A DNA stretch of 9,680 bases from Candidatus Cloacimonadota bacterium (lineage in GTDB: Bacteria; Cloacimonadota; Cloacimonadia; Cloacimonadales; Cloacimonadaceae), in assembly GCA_023230245.1 (NCBI GenBank), contig JALNXT010000030.1, positions 1 to 9,680 of the forward strand, given 5' to 3'. How positions within the stretch are numbered: the first letter of the stretch is position 1; each line of letters begins with the position of its first letter. The notes under the pieces were generated by a model, which saw only the letters and a program-made list of their open reading frames with translations, did not search any database and had not been told where the DNA came from. Below are positions 1 to 7,376 of this stretch, in pieces. The position numbers and the translations under genes are program-made.

Positions 1-3
1 TCC

Positions 4-3000
4 ATGAATTCTGGTGAACAAATCAGTTCTGCCGAAATTAGTGTGCTGTATTCTTTATTAACCAATTTATTTGCCCATGTAGATGTGTCTTGGGAATCCT
101 ATGTAAGGGATATCACTGCTTCCGATTATCAGATTGATGAAGTGCTTGAATACCTAAACAGATATTTATCCCAATTGGATAAAGTGCGGATATTGCAGAG
201 TCTGGTGATAATAGCTAAAACAGAGGGCGAGCTTAGCATCTCTACGATAACGGAGCTGTTAGATTTCTGCAAGAAACTAAGCCTCAGCCCGGATGGATTT
301 GTAAACCTGATAGATTATTTCGAAGCTGGCAGTAGTGGCGATATTTCCATCTCTTGCGAACATTCAATCGCACATGTAAAGCATTCTTTATTCTCAGATT
401 ATATAGTATTCGGTTCTTCTGTAAGTGCCGATATCAGGTACCGAAACGATGATTTGGCTGCTTACGAAATGTCCCTGTATGCAATAGATAAATACATATT
501 TATCGGGATAGGAGCAAACACCAGCCTGCTGCTAAATAATAAGCCTATCAGCCCCAATAATATAGTGTTGCTACATCCCGAAAGCAAGATAAGCATCGGC
601 GGTATAGAGTACAGTAATAGATGCTTAAAAAAGATTTATGAACATCGTGACGCCAACGACGAGATCGTTTTTCATAAAAGTAACTACGACTTCATTGTCA
701 ATAAACGCGGATTGTGGTATTCGCTTAATATCAGGAGTGGTAGCGTCACCTTGAATCGTAAGGTAATGTTGCACAACAAACGCTATGAGATATACTACGA
801 TGATATAATCCAAATCCGAAATTATGCCCCTTGGAATCTCACTGATCTCATTGAAAATCGCAGCAGCATCGGTCTAGACGATATGATTCCCCAAGCACTG
901 TATATTAATCATGAGCGCAATTACTTTGATATGTCCAGGGTTGATAGCGATAAAAAAATCACTAAAATTGAACTGATTGAAGGTGTCTTTTTCGTTCAAC
1001 CACCCAAAAGCGGCTGGACGATTTATTTAAACCAAAAGAAGATTGAGGAATCTAGCCCCATTACCTTGAACTCTGATATTATCACCATAGATAAACGTAA
1101 TTTCCGCATCAATGATTTTTATGACCTCATTGAAACCCCATTCGAATTGCAATCTCTTTGCCTTGCCGATGTTAAGCATTATTTCCCTGATGGGCAATTG
1201 GCACTTGATGGCATATCAAGTGAGGCAAAAAAAGGGCAGTTAATAGGAATATTGGGACAAAGCGGGTGCGGCAAATCGACTCTGGTAAAAGTTCTTTCAG
1301 GTGAAATTGTACCCACATATGGGCAATTACTAGTAGATGGCAAGGATTTCTTCTTAAACGCCAGCTATTACCTCCAGTTCTTTGGTTATGTTCCCCAAGA
1401 TGACCTTTTATACCCGTATCTTACAGTATATGAGAATTTGTGGTACCGGCTGCGCTTACGGATGCCTAATATTTCAAAGGCGAGCCTGGACCAGAAGATA
1501 AACAACATCTTGCACCAAGTAAATCTTACCCATCAGAGTGACACAAAAGTAGGCGAATTCAAGAAGAAAAACCTCAGCGGGGGAGAGCGAAAACGTCTTA
1601 ATATTGCCCTTGAACTGCTCTTTGAACCAACCGTTATCATTTGCGATGAACCTACCAGCGGGCTGTCTTTTACCGACGCCGAACAGATTATAGATATCCT
1701 CAGCTCGCTCACCAAACAAGGCAAGATCGTAATGATCACCATCCACCAGCCGAACAGTAGTATTTTTAGGAAATTTGACCAAGTGATGCTGATGGATATG
1801 GGCGGCAGGATGGCATATACTGGTTCTCCCACAGACTGTTTTTCTTACTTTGATGAAGAACTCGCCTCGCTGACGGTAAGAACAAATGAAATAGAACGCA
1901 AAAAACAGCTTATGACCTCGGACTTTATGTATGATGTGATAACTTATCCCGAGTATAACGAATTCAATGAGCCAGTTTACGAGCAGATCAACAAATACAT
2001 CCAGCCTAAAAGGAAGTTTTCGCCGGAATACTGGCGAGATAAATTCAAGCGCAAGATGCTCTACGCAATGATCCATCACGATACAGGCAAAATAAATAAT
2101 AGCGCCATACCATTAAAAGGGAACCGTACACAGCAAAGCCTCCCTTCAAGGTTGGTGCAGATATATGGCTACATCATCCGTAGTTTTAAAATGAAGCTGC
2201 GTAATCGCACCAACAATTTAATCACCTTTGTGCAGGCACCTCTTCTCGGTTTAGTGGTTGCTTTTATTTTGCGCTACACTCCGCTCAGCCCACCCTATAA
2301 CTATGCGGAAAACAATAACATTGGCATCTTTGTCTTTGTAAGCGTGATCGCCTTTATATTCCTGGGGATTTCCAACAGTATCGAAGAAATCACTGACGAG
2401 CGCAAGATCATTATCCGCGAAAAACAAATGAATCTGAAGATAAGCTATTACCAAGTTTCCAAGCTTATCACGCTTAGTTTATTTGTACTTATTCAAGCTG
2501 TTTTGTACCAGAGTGTTGCTTCCAGTGTTTTAGGGATCAGAGGATTATTTGGTATTAGCGTAATCTATCTGTTTTTATCGGGTTTAACTGGTATCTCAAT
2601 AGGATTGACGTGCTCTTCCTTCATCAAAGAAAAGAAAGCTATTATCAATTTGCTTCCCCTCATCTTGATTCCACAGATTATCTTTGGTGGTGCAGTGATA
2701 GAATTCGAGCGGATGAATAGGAGTTTAACGATATATAAACAACACCCTATTCCGGAAATTGTGCAAACGATTCCTTCCCGCTGGTTGTTTGAAGGGATGA
2801 CGACTGCTTATGCAAAAAACACTGTTTTTCATCGTGCCATGGCAAAACTCGAAAAAAAGAAATTGACACAAATGCGTAGTTTCAGAGATGCTGAAATATC
2901 TAGTTCCAGTTATGATAAAATGAAGACAAAGCTGTATTATGAGAAGGTTCGCATCACGGAAAGATGGAATCCGGATGAGCTGATGAACAACAATCTTAAT

Positions 3001-3186
3001 GCAGCAGTTAGCTTGATGGATGGAAAAGTTCTCTCTCAGCATAAGAATATGTTCTTGTCCAGTTTTAAAACTGTGGGGAACACGCTAATGAGGACGTGGA
3101 ACTTTAATATAGCCGTGTTACTCGTTTACTTTATGTTATTTAATGGCATAACGGCAGTTAAGCTGAAATATTATTTCAAAGAATAA
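4..3186 (+). CDS. ABCG-type ABC transporter (ATPase-permease half) with TerB-like and FHA-like N-terminal modules
   Basis: This is a fused ATPase-permease of the ABC2/ABCG type, 1060 residues, acting in the inner membrane; the substrate is unknown. Residues about 8-110 form a helical, TerB-like domain. Residues about 120-370 look like FHA-type beta-sandwich sequence in up to three copies, each with an LN-x-K segment (near 177-180, 250-253, 342-345). The nucleotide-binding domain has Walker A GQSGCGKST (418-426), Q-loop Gln465, signature LSGGE (524-528), Walker B VIICDE (544-549) and H-loop His581, so ATPase function looks intact. Membrane segments lie near 740-758, 773-790, 821-838, 847-870, 880-900 and 1032-1052, with a loop of about 130 residues before the last one, as in ABCG proteins. 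As a half-transporter it probably dimerises. The ATG lies three bases from the window edge, so its ribosome site is unseen and the true start could be upstream. The ABC assignment is certain; the TerB and FHA calls are by pattern only. Confidence 0.9.
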   Translation: MNSGEQISSAEISVLYSLLTNLFAHVDVSWESYVRDITASDYQIDEVLEYLNRYLSQLDKVRILQSLVIIAKTEGELSISTITELLDFCKKLSLSPDGFVNLIDYFEAGSSGDISISCEHSIAHVKHSLFSDYIVFGSSVSADIRYRNDDLAAYEMSLYAIDKYIFIGIGANTSLLLNNKPISPNNIVLLHPESKISIGGIEYSNRCLKKIYEHRDANDEIVFHKSNYDFIVNKRGLWYSLNIRSGSVTLNRKVMLHNKRYEIYYDDIIQIRNYAPWNLTDLIENRSSIGLDDMIPQALYINHERNYFDMSRVDSDKKITKIELIEGVFFVQPPKSGWTIYLNQKKIEESSPITLNSDIITIDKRNFRINDFYDLIETPFELQSLCLADVKHYFPDGQLALDGISSEAKKGQLIGILGQSGCGKSTLVKVLSGEIVPTYGQLLVDGKDFFLNASYYLQFFGYVPQDDLLYPYLTVYENLWYRLRLRMPNISKASLDQKINNILHQVNLTHQSDTKVGEFKKKNLSGGERKRLNIALELLFEPTVIICDEPTSGLSFTDAEQIIDILSSLTKQGKIVMITIHQPNSSIFRKFDQVMLMDMGGRMAYTGSPTDCFSYFDEELASLTVRTNEIERKKQLMTSDFMYDVITYPEYNEFNEPVYEQINKYIQPKRKFSPEYWRDKFKRKMLYAMIHHDTGKINNSAIPLKGNRTQQSLPSRLVQIYGYIIRSFKMKLRNRTNNLITFVQAPLLGLVVAFILRYTPLSPPYNYAENNNIGIFVFVSVIAFIFLGISNSIEEITDERKIIIREKQMNLKISYYQVSKLITLSLFVLIQAVLYQSVASSVLGIRGLFGISVIYLFLSGLTGISIGLTCSSFIKEKKAIINLLPLILIPQIIFGGAVIEFERMNRSLTIYKQHPIPEIVQTIPSRWLFEGMTTAYAKNTVFHRAMAKLEKKKLTQMRSFRDAEISSSSYDKMKTKLYYEKVRITERWNPDELMNNNLNAAVSLMDGKVLSQHKNMFLSSFKTVGNTLMRTWNFNIAVLLVYFMLFNGITAVKLKYYFKE

Positions 3187-3196
3187 GGAGAAATAC

Positions 3197-3994
3197 ATGA
3201 AAACACGATTGATTATCGTTTTAACAGTGTTAGTTCTAGTCAGTATCATGGGCTGCAAAAAGAAAGCCAATACTTTGCCCGCTGAAGAAGTATCCGCCGC
3301 AATTACTACTTATGCACCGCTACCGACCTTCAAAGAGGTCTTCCGTGTGCTAGATCAACTGCAAGTGAAAGACATCACAGCAGCCATTCCTGCTACTTTA
3401 TACAAAACCAAACAAGAAGAAGTGCGCAATGCCTTTTCGTTGGGAGTATTAACTGCTGATGCGACCTTGGCAGCAAAGGGAAGAAATAAAGCCCGCTTGG
3501 GTGATATCTCTTCTCAAATGATGAATCTCACTGCCTTGCTCGGCTTAGAAAACGAAGTTAACCAGATGGGCGCAGATATGAAAACACTTATCGAAAAAGA
3601 GAAGTGGGAAGATCTGGAAAAAGCATTGGACGTTCACAAACAGAAAGTGGAAGACAAGCTCTGGGACAGTGAAAGTTACGATAACTATACCCTGATGCTG
3701 ATGGGCGGATGGGTTGAAGCAGCCAATAGAGTCGCTTGGCTTATTAAACAAAACTACTCGGCTGATAAGACCAAAGTCCTCGATCAAAAAGGTACCTTTA
3801 ACAGCCTGGTGGGCAATTTGAAGCAGATTAAAGCAGAGCAAATTGTAAACCAACCCGAGTTTAAAGAGGCTCTTTCATTGGTAGAGCAGATTAAAGCAAT
3901 AATACAAGCTGATAAGGATAAGACCTATTCCCTACAGCAACTTGATGAGATAATTAAACTAACAGATCAAGTTAAAACAGCATTTCAAAAGTAA
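3197..3994 (+). CDS. Predicted helical lipoprotein of unknown function
   Basis: A 265-residue protein with a lipoprotein signal: basic MKTR start, hydrophobic stretch 5-18, and a lipobox ending IMG-C with the lipidated Cys at residue 20, followed by three lysines. The mature part is rich in Ala, Lys, Glu, Leu and Gln and reads as almost entirely alpha-helical. An amphipathic segment with a FSLGVLTADATLA stretch lies near residue 80, and charged helices run from 120 to the C-terminus. I do not recognise the family. AAGGAG at 3185-3190 overlaps the stop codon of the ABC transporter gene and sits 6 bases before the ATG, so the two genes are almost certainly co-transcribed and probably translationally coupled. 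A role as periplasmic partner of the transporter, or as its cargo, is inference from position only. A strong intrinsic terminator follows. Confidence 0.85.
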   Translation: MKTRLIIVLTVLVLVSIMGCKKKANTLPAEEVSAAITTYAPLPTFKEVFRVLDQLQVKDITAAIPATLYKTKQEEVRNAFSLGVLTADATLAAKGRNKARLGDISSQMMNLTALLGLENEVNQMGADMKTLIEKEKWEDLEKALDVHKQKVEDKLWDSESYDNYTLMLMGGWVEAANRVAWLIKQNYSADKTKVLDQKGTFNSLVGNLKQIKAEQIVNQPEFKEALSLVEQIKAIIQADKDKTYSLQQLDEIIKLTDQVKTAFQK

Positions 3995-4008
3995 TAATCG
4001 CAATTATG

Positions 4009-4036
4009 AGGGGCGTTATTAAACGCCCCTTTGTTT
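4009..4036 (+). terminator. Rho-independent terminator after the lipoprotein gene
   Basis: A perfect 9-bp stem (AGGGGCGTT at 4009-4017 with AACGCCCCT at 4022-4030) closes a four-base ATTA loop and is followed by TTGTTT (4031-4036). It ends the ABC transporter-lipoprotein unit. The T-rich tail is short and broken by a G, so leakage is plausible. The next gene's ribosome binding site begins at the very next base, leaving no room for a promoter between the two. Confidence 0.85.
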
Positions 4037-4041
4037 AAGGA
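4037..4041 (+). promoter_or_regulatory. Ribosome binding site fixing the start of the DUF6754-like gene at 4046
   Basis: AAGGA lies 4 bases before the ATG at 4046. The frame is also open from a TTG at 4031, but that codon is in the terminator tail and has no Shine-Dalgarno site. Starting at 4046 gives a proper signal peptide beginning MKALLLVIG, so the ATG is the better start. Confidence 0.7.
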
Positions 4042-4045
4042 AATT

Positions 4046-5146
4046 ATGAAAGCATTGCTTCTTGTTATTGGGCTGTCTCTTTTTTCCCTTTGTTTGTTTG
4101 CCTCCCAACAAGCCTTTTGGGTTCAAGATGTGCCATGGGACGAAGGAAAAGCCTTAACGCTCAATTGGCACACCGCTGCCGATTCTATCCAGTTACAAAA
4201 GGCTGATTCACTGGGAGTATGGGAAACTATCTATATTGGTTCCAGCCAACCACCTATATACACAGATAGTGATCTTACGCCTGGAACAAACTACGCATAT
4301 AGATTGATAATTCCACAGAAAGCCACTGCTGATAGCTTATTCTACACCGCAGAGGCTAAGACATTAGAGCAATGGATTTACATGAACAAATTATCCTATC
4401 TGCTTATTCTTCTCGTCATCAGCGGTGCTATAATGTACTACGTGCAAAGCGCAAGAATGGGTAAGGATTATTTTATTAGACGCATTGGCGGTTTAGATTC
4501 CATGGAAGAGGCAATTGGAAGAGCTACAGAAAAAGGGAAACCCATCCTATTTGTACCGGGCATTGGTGATCTGGACGATATTCAAACCATCGCCAGCTTA
4601 ACTATTTTAAGCCATTTAGCTCAGCGTTCTGCCGAATACGATACCAAGCTTATTGTTCCTTGCCGATTTTCTATGGTACTTTCAGCAGCACGTGAAGTTG
4701 TGAAAGAAGCCTACCTAAGAGTTGGCAAGCCCGATGCCTATAAAGAAGATAACATATTTTATCTATCCGACGATCAATTCGGATATGTGGCAGGCATAGA
4801 TGGAATAATGGTGCGTGAACAACCTGCCGCTAATTTCTTCTTAGGTAGTTTTTATGCCGAATCCCTTATCCTTGCTGAGACGGGCTATAGTACAGGGGCG
4901 ATTCAAACATCTGGTACTGCTCAGGCAAGCCAACTGCCATTCTTTGTGGTTTCTTGCGATTACACTTTGATTGGCGAAGAGCTTTTTGCAGCATCGGCAT
5001 ATCTTTCCCGCGATCCGCAGCAGTTAGGCAGCTTGAAGGGACACGATTTTGGCAAGCTGCTGGTTATTATTCTTATTCTTACCGGGGTCATTACTGAGAT
5101 CATTGGTTGGCACTGGTTTAAAGCATTCTTTGAAGGGGCACAGTAA
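4046..5146 (+). CDS. DUF6754-like membrane protein with signal peptide, Fn3 domain and alpha/beta domain
   Basis: A 366-residue membrane protein, not enzymatically assigned. Residues 1-19 are a Sec signal peptide. Residues about 24-107 form a fibronectin type III-like domain, recognisable by PWDEGKALTLNW and the LTPGTNYAYRL stretch. A TM segment spans about 116-134 and is followed by a basic patch (Arg/Lys 137-150), placing the next part in the cytoplasm. Residues about 150-330 form an alpha/beta domain with strand-like KPILFVPGIGDLDD (165-178), KLIVPC, and a C-terminal GTAQASQ...AASAY region (290-319). A second TM spans 338-357. From memory the layout matches proteins annotated DUF6754; I could not verify this by search. 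No catalytic motif is evident. The gene heads an overlapping four-gene cassette and shares one base (TAATG) with the next gene. A scaffold or assembly role in a membrane complex is inference. Confidence 0.85.
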   Translation: MKALLLVIGLSLFSLCLFASQQAFWVQDVPWDEGKALTLNWHTAADSIQLQKADSLGVWETIYIGSSQPPIYTDSDLTPGTNYAYRLIIPQKATADSLFYTAEAKTLEQWIYMNKLSYLLILLVISGAIMYYVQSARMGKDYFIRRIGGLDSMEEAIGRATEKGKPILFVPGIGDLDDIQTIASLTILSHLAQRSAEYDTKLIVPCRFSMVLSAAREVVKEAYLRVGKPDAYKEDNIFYLSDDQFGYVAGIDGIMVREQPAANFFLGSFYAESLILAETGYSTGAIQTSGTAQASQLPFFVVSCDYTLIGEELFAASAYLSRDPQQLGSLKGHDFGKLLVIILILTGVITEIIGWHWFKAFFEGAQ

Positions 5147-5844
5147 TGAAGCGTAATCTACCTCTCTTCTTCGCCTTTTTTTGTGGCATCCTGGTAATAG
5201 TTTCAGAGTTCATTCCCCATCGTCCTTTCAGTATGCTGATAGACACTTTACAGAACTGGTTCATGATCATCTCTGGCTTTGCCATTATCTTGGGGCAAAT
5301 CAGTTTGTTCCAATCCAATCTTAGTAAGATCAAGCAGAAAGAAAGCGGCTGGATATTCTATTTAGCTGGATTACTTAGCTTTTGTCTAATGCTTATCGTA
5401 GGTTTGCTTTGGGGCACACAGGAAACTGGTGGTATCTTTGGTCATGGGCTAAAGCTTCAAGCCTCTTTGGGTGCCAAACCTTTCGATTACCTTTTTGATT
5501 TTGCCTATATGCCCTTATCTGCTACCATGTTTTCGCTCTTGGCTTTCTTTATCGCATCGGCAGCTTACCGGGCATTTATTATCCGCAGCTTCGAATCCAA
5601 TCTACTTATGATTACCGCAGTTATCGTTATTCTAGGAAGGACAAGTTTCGGTGGGATGCTTACTGCTTGGGTACCAGAGAGCTACAAATTCTGGCAGCTA
5701 CCCAATCTCAGCGATTTTATCATGGAATTCCCTAATTCTGCAGCCCAGAGAGCCATTATGATCAGCGCAGCCTTAGGTATCATTGGTAGTAGTTTAAGGA
5801 TTATTCTGGGCATTGAAAGATCATACTTGGGGAGCGATAAATGA
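5146..5844 (+). CDS. Six-TM integral membrane protein of unknown function
   Basis: A 232-residue protein with membrane segments near 5-22, 36-54, 67-89, 119-141, 148-165 and 197-216. The most family-like parts are FFIASAAYRAF (about 134-144), the Gly/Arg-containing stretch LGRTSFGG after TM5, an Asn-Ser-Ala-Ala-Gln-Arg segment leading into TM6, and the C-terminal RIILGIERSYLG. The loop between TM3 and TM4 includes a short Gly-rich part with GIFGHG. There is no signal peptide separate from TM1 and no transporter signature that I recognise. The ATG overlaps the previous stop by one base (TAATG), and AAGGGG at 5133-5138 lies 7 bases upstream, so translation is probably coupled. Being fixed between two proteins with membrane-tethered alpha/beta domains suggests it is a core membrane subunit of the same complex. 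That is inference from layout. Confidence 0.85.
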   Translation: MKRNLPLFFAFFCGILVIVSEFIPHRPFSMLIDTLQNWFMIISGFAIILGQISLFQSNLSKIKQKESGWIFYLAGLLSFCLMLIVGLLWGTQETGGIFGHGLKLQASLGAKPFDYLFDFAYMPLSATMFSLLAFFIASAAYRAFIIRSFESNLLMITAVIVILGRTSFGGMLTAWVPESYKFWQLPNLSDFIMEFPNSAAQRAIMISAALGIIGSSLRIILGIERSYLGSDK

Positions 5845-6671
5845 GCGTCGTAAACAGTTCTCAAACCGAACGCAGGATAGTGTTTCTAATCCTCCTTGTC
5901 GCTGTCGCCTTGCCTCTGATCTTCCCCATTGGCTGGAAGACAGGTGTTACCAACTACACCAAAATGGTATGGGAGCTTGTTGAATCCACACCCGATTCTT
6001 CCGTGGTGATATTTTCTTTCGATTATGATCCCTCCACAATGACAGAGCTGCAACCCATGGCAGAAGCCATGCTAGATCATGCTTTCTCCCGCCATCAAAA
6101 GGTATTAGTCACAGCATTATGGCCTCAGGGAATGCAAATGGCAGATCAAGCTATCAAGGTTGTAAAGGCATACCATCCCGATATTACTTATGGGCAGGAC
6201 TATGTGTTCATGGGATACAAGGTTGCCGGAATTGTGGCAATACAAGCGATGGGTAAAGACATGGAACAAGTGTTCCCCGCAGATCAATCGGGAACCAAGT
6301 ATAAAGATATCCCTATGTTAAGGGAAGTTAAGACTTTAAAGGATGTCGCCTATGTTAATTCGCTTTCTTCCGGTACTCCGGGGATAAAAGAATGGGTGAT
6401 GGCAGCGCGAGATGTTTATCACACTCCCGTTACTGGCGGCACAACCGCTGTTAGCGCACCTGGCCTGATTCCCTATGTAAACAGTCAAAAACAACTCTAC
6501 GGCTTACTGGGTGGCTTGAAAGCAGCCTCAGAATACGAGACCTTAATCAACAGGGTTGGTTCTGCCACCGTTAAGATGGATGCCCAATCGGTAGCCCACT
6601 TACTGATCCTATTATTCATCGCGGCGGGAAACATCAAAGCCTTAAGGGCACGCAAAAGGAGAGCCTCATGA
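5841..6671 (+). CDS. Uncharacterised protein with an extracytoplasmic alpha/beta domain between two TM anchors
   Basis: A 276-residue protein with TM segments near 13-31 and 250-267. The N-terminus (TERR) and C-terminus (RARKRRAS) are basic, so by the positive-inside rule the domain at 32-249 faces outward. That domain begins with VVIFSFDYDPSTMTELQPMA (residues 55-74), then strand-like KVLVTALWPQG, a SSGTPGIKEW motif (176-185), GGTTAVSAPG (199-208) and QLYGLLGGLKAASEYE (218-233). From memory these motifs recur in an uncharacterised family in several bacterial phyla; no database check was possible. No Ser-His-Asp triad or metal site can be assigned with confidence, although the Asp-Tyr-Asp at 61-63 is striking. 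GGGGAG at 5829-5834 lies 6 bases before the ATG, which overlaps the previous gene by 4 bases. The GTT...AASEY part resembles GTA...AASAY of the DUF6754-like protein. Confidence 0.85.
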   Translation: MSVVNSSQTERRIVFLILLVAVALPLIFPIGWKTGVTNYTKMVWELVESTPDSSVVIFSFDYDPSTMTELQPMAEAMLDHAFSRHQKVLVTALWPQGMQMADQAIKVVKAYHPDITYGQDYVFMGYKVAGIVAIQAMGKDMEQVFPADQSGTKYKDIPMLREVKTLKDVAYVNSLSSGTPGIKEWVMAARDVYHTPVTGGTTAVSAPGLIPYVNSQKQLYGLLGGLKAASEYETLINRVGSATVKMDAQSVAHLLILLFIAAGNIKALRARKRRAS

Positions 6672-7306
6672 GCCATTTTATGAGCGTATTGGGACTATGG
6701 ATGTCTGTTTTTTTCACCTTCAGCATCTTCAGTTTTCTCTATAAAGACAATCCCTTTTATAAGCTGGCAGAGCAGATATTCGTAGGTCTTTCAGCAGCTT
6801 ACTGGCTGGTGTATTTATTCTACAGTATCATGTTGCCCAATCTATTCACCAAGTTGATTTCTGATTTTAGAGGCAATATCATTCTGCTCATACCTGCCGT
6901 TTTGGGGCTTATGATGCTAATGCGTATTATCCCCAAAACTCAATGGCTGAGCCGTTTTCCCATAGCGATAATGATCGGAACATCGGCGGGGATTAGCATG
7001 GTTCGCTATGCTAAAAGCGATCTATTGAGCCAAATCTCTGCCACCATGATCAATCCCTTTGCCGGGGAAACCACCTCCATTGTAATAGGTAATTTTCTGC
7101 TTATTATTGGTACGATATGTGGAGTTTACTATTTCTATTTTAGCAAAAAGCAAGAAGGGATCTCGGCAGTTCCCTCCAAAATTGGCATCTGGTTCCTTAT
7201 GATAAGCTTTGGCGCATCCTTTGGATACACCGTAATGGCTCGTGTTTCTCTATTGATAGGCAGGCTAGAGTTTTTACTAAAGGACTGGTTACACATCATT
7301 AATTAG
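6668..7306 (+). CDS. Second six-TM integral membrane protein of unknown function
   Basis: A 212-residue, very hydrophobic protein with membrane segments near 6-25, 33-57, 70-90, 97-113, 134-158 and 171-195. Notable parts are the second segment, FVGLSAAYWLVYLFY, and the C-terminal FGYTVMARVSLLIGRLEFLL (about 185-204), where Arg residues sit inside an otherwise hydrophobic stretch. I recognise no named family. AAGGAG at 6656-6661 is 6 bases before the ATG, and the ATGA overlap of 4 bases with the previous gene indicates translational coupling. A later in-frame Met at residue 5 is possible but has worse spacing. This is the last gene of the four-gene cassette; a 70-base gap follows. No terminator hairpin was found after it, so transcription may continue into the ligase gene. 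Confidence 0.85.
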   Translation: MSHFMSVLGLWMSVFFTFSIFSFLYKDNPFYKLAEQIFVGLSAAYWLVYLFYSIMLPNLFTKLISDFRGNIILLIPAVLGLMMLMRIIPKTQWLSRFPIAIMIGTSAGISMVRYAKSDLLSQISATMINPFAGETTSIVIGNFLLIIGTICGVYYFYFSKKQEGISAVPSKIGIWFLMISFGASFGYTVMARVSLLIGRLEFLLKDWLHIIN

Positions 7307-7376
7307 GATTTACTTATACTGATCGCATTGACCCTATGTAAGTCCGATAATACTAATACATTATAAAGGAATAACT
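7307..7376 (+). promoter_or_regulatory. Intergenic gap with a weak candidate promoter and ribosome site for the ligase gene
   Basis: TTGACC (7328-7333) matches a sigma-70 -35 box at 5 of 6 positions, but the best -10 at normal spacing is only ACTAAT (7352-7357, 18-bp spacer). TATACT (7315-7320) is a better -10 with no convincing -35. AAAGGA (7365-7370) is a good ribosome site 6 bases before the ATG at 7377. This is the longest gap inside the gene array, so a separate promoter is plausible but unproven. Confidence 0.35.

Noticed and set aside
1474..2079. A 201-residue open frame on the minus strand inside the ABC transporter gene
   Set aside because: It lies wholly opposite the Walker B, H-loop and following region of a clearly real gene, has an implausible Cys/His/Arg-rich translation, and shows no convincing ribosome site.
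4031..4045. TTG start at 4031 adding five residues to the DUF6754-like protein
   Set aside because: The codon is the T-tract of the terminator hairpin and has no Shine-Dalgarno site; the ATG at 4046 has AAGGA upstream and gives a cleaner signal peptide.
7315..7320. TATACT as the -10 box of the ligase promoter
   Set aside because: No acceptable -35 box lies 16-18 bases upstream, and it would overlap the end of the preceding transcript; kept only as part of the weak candidate region.
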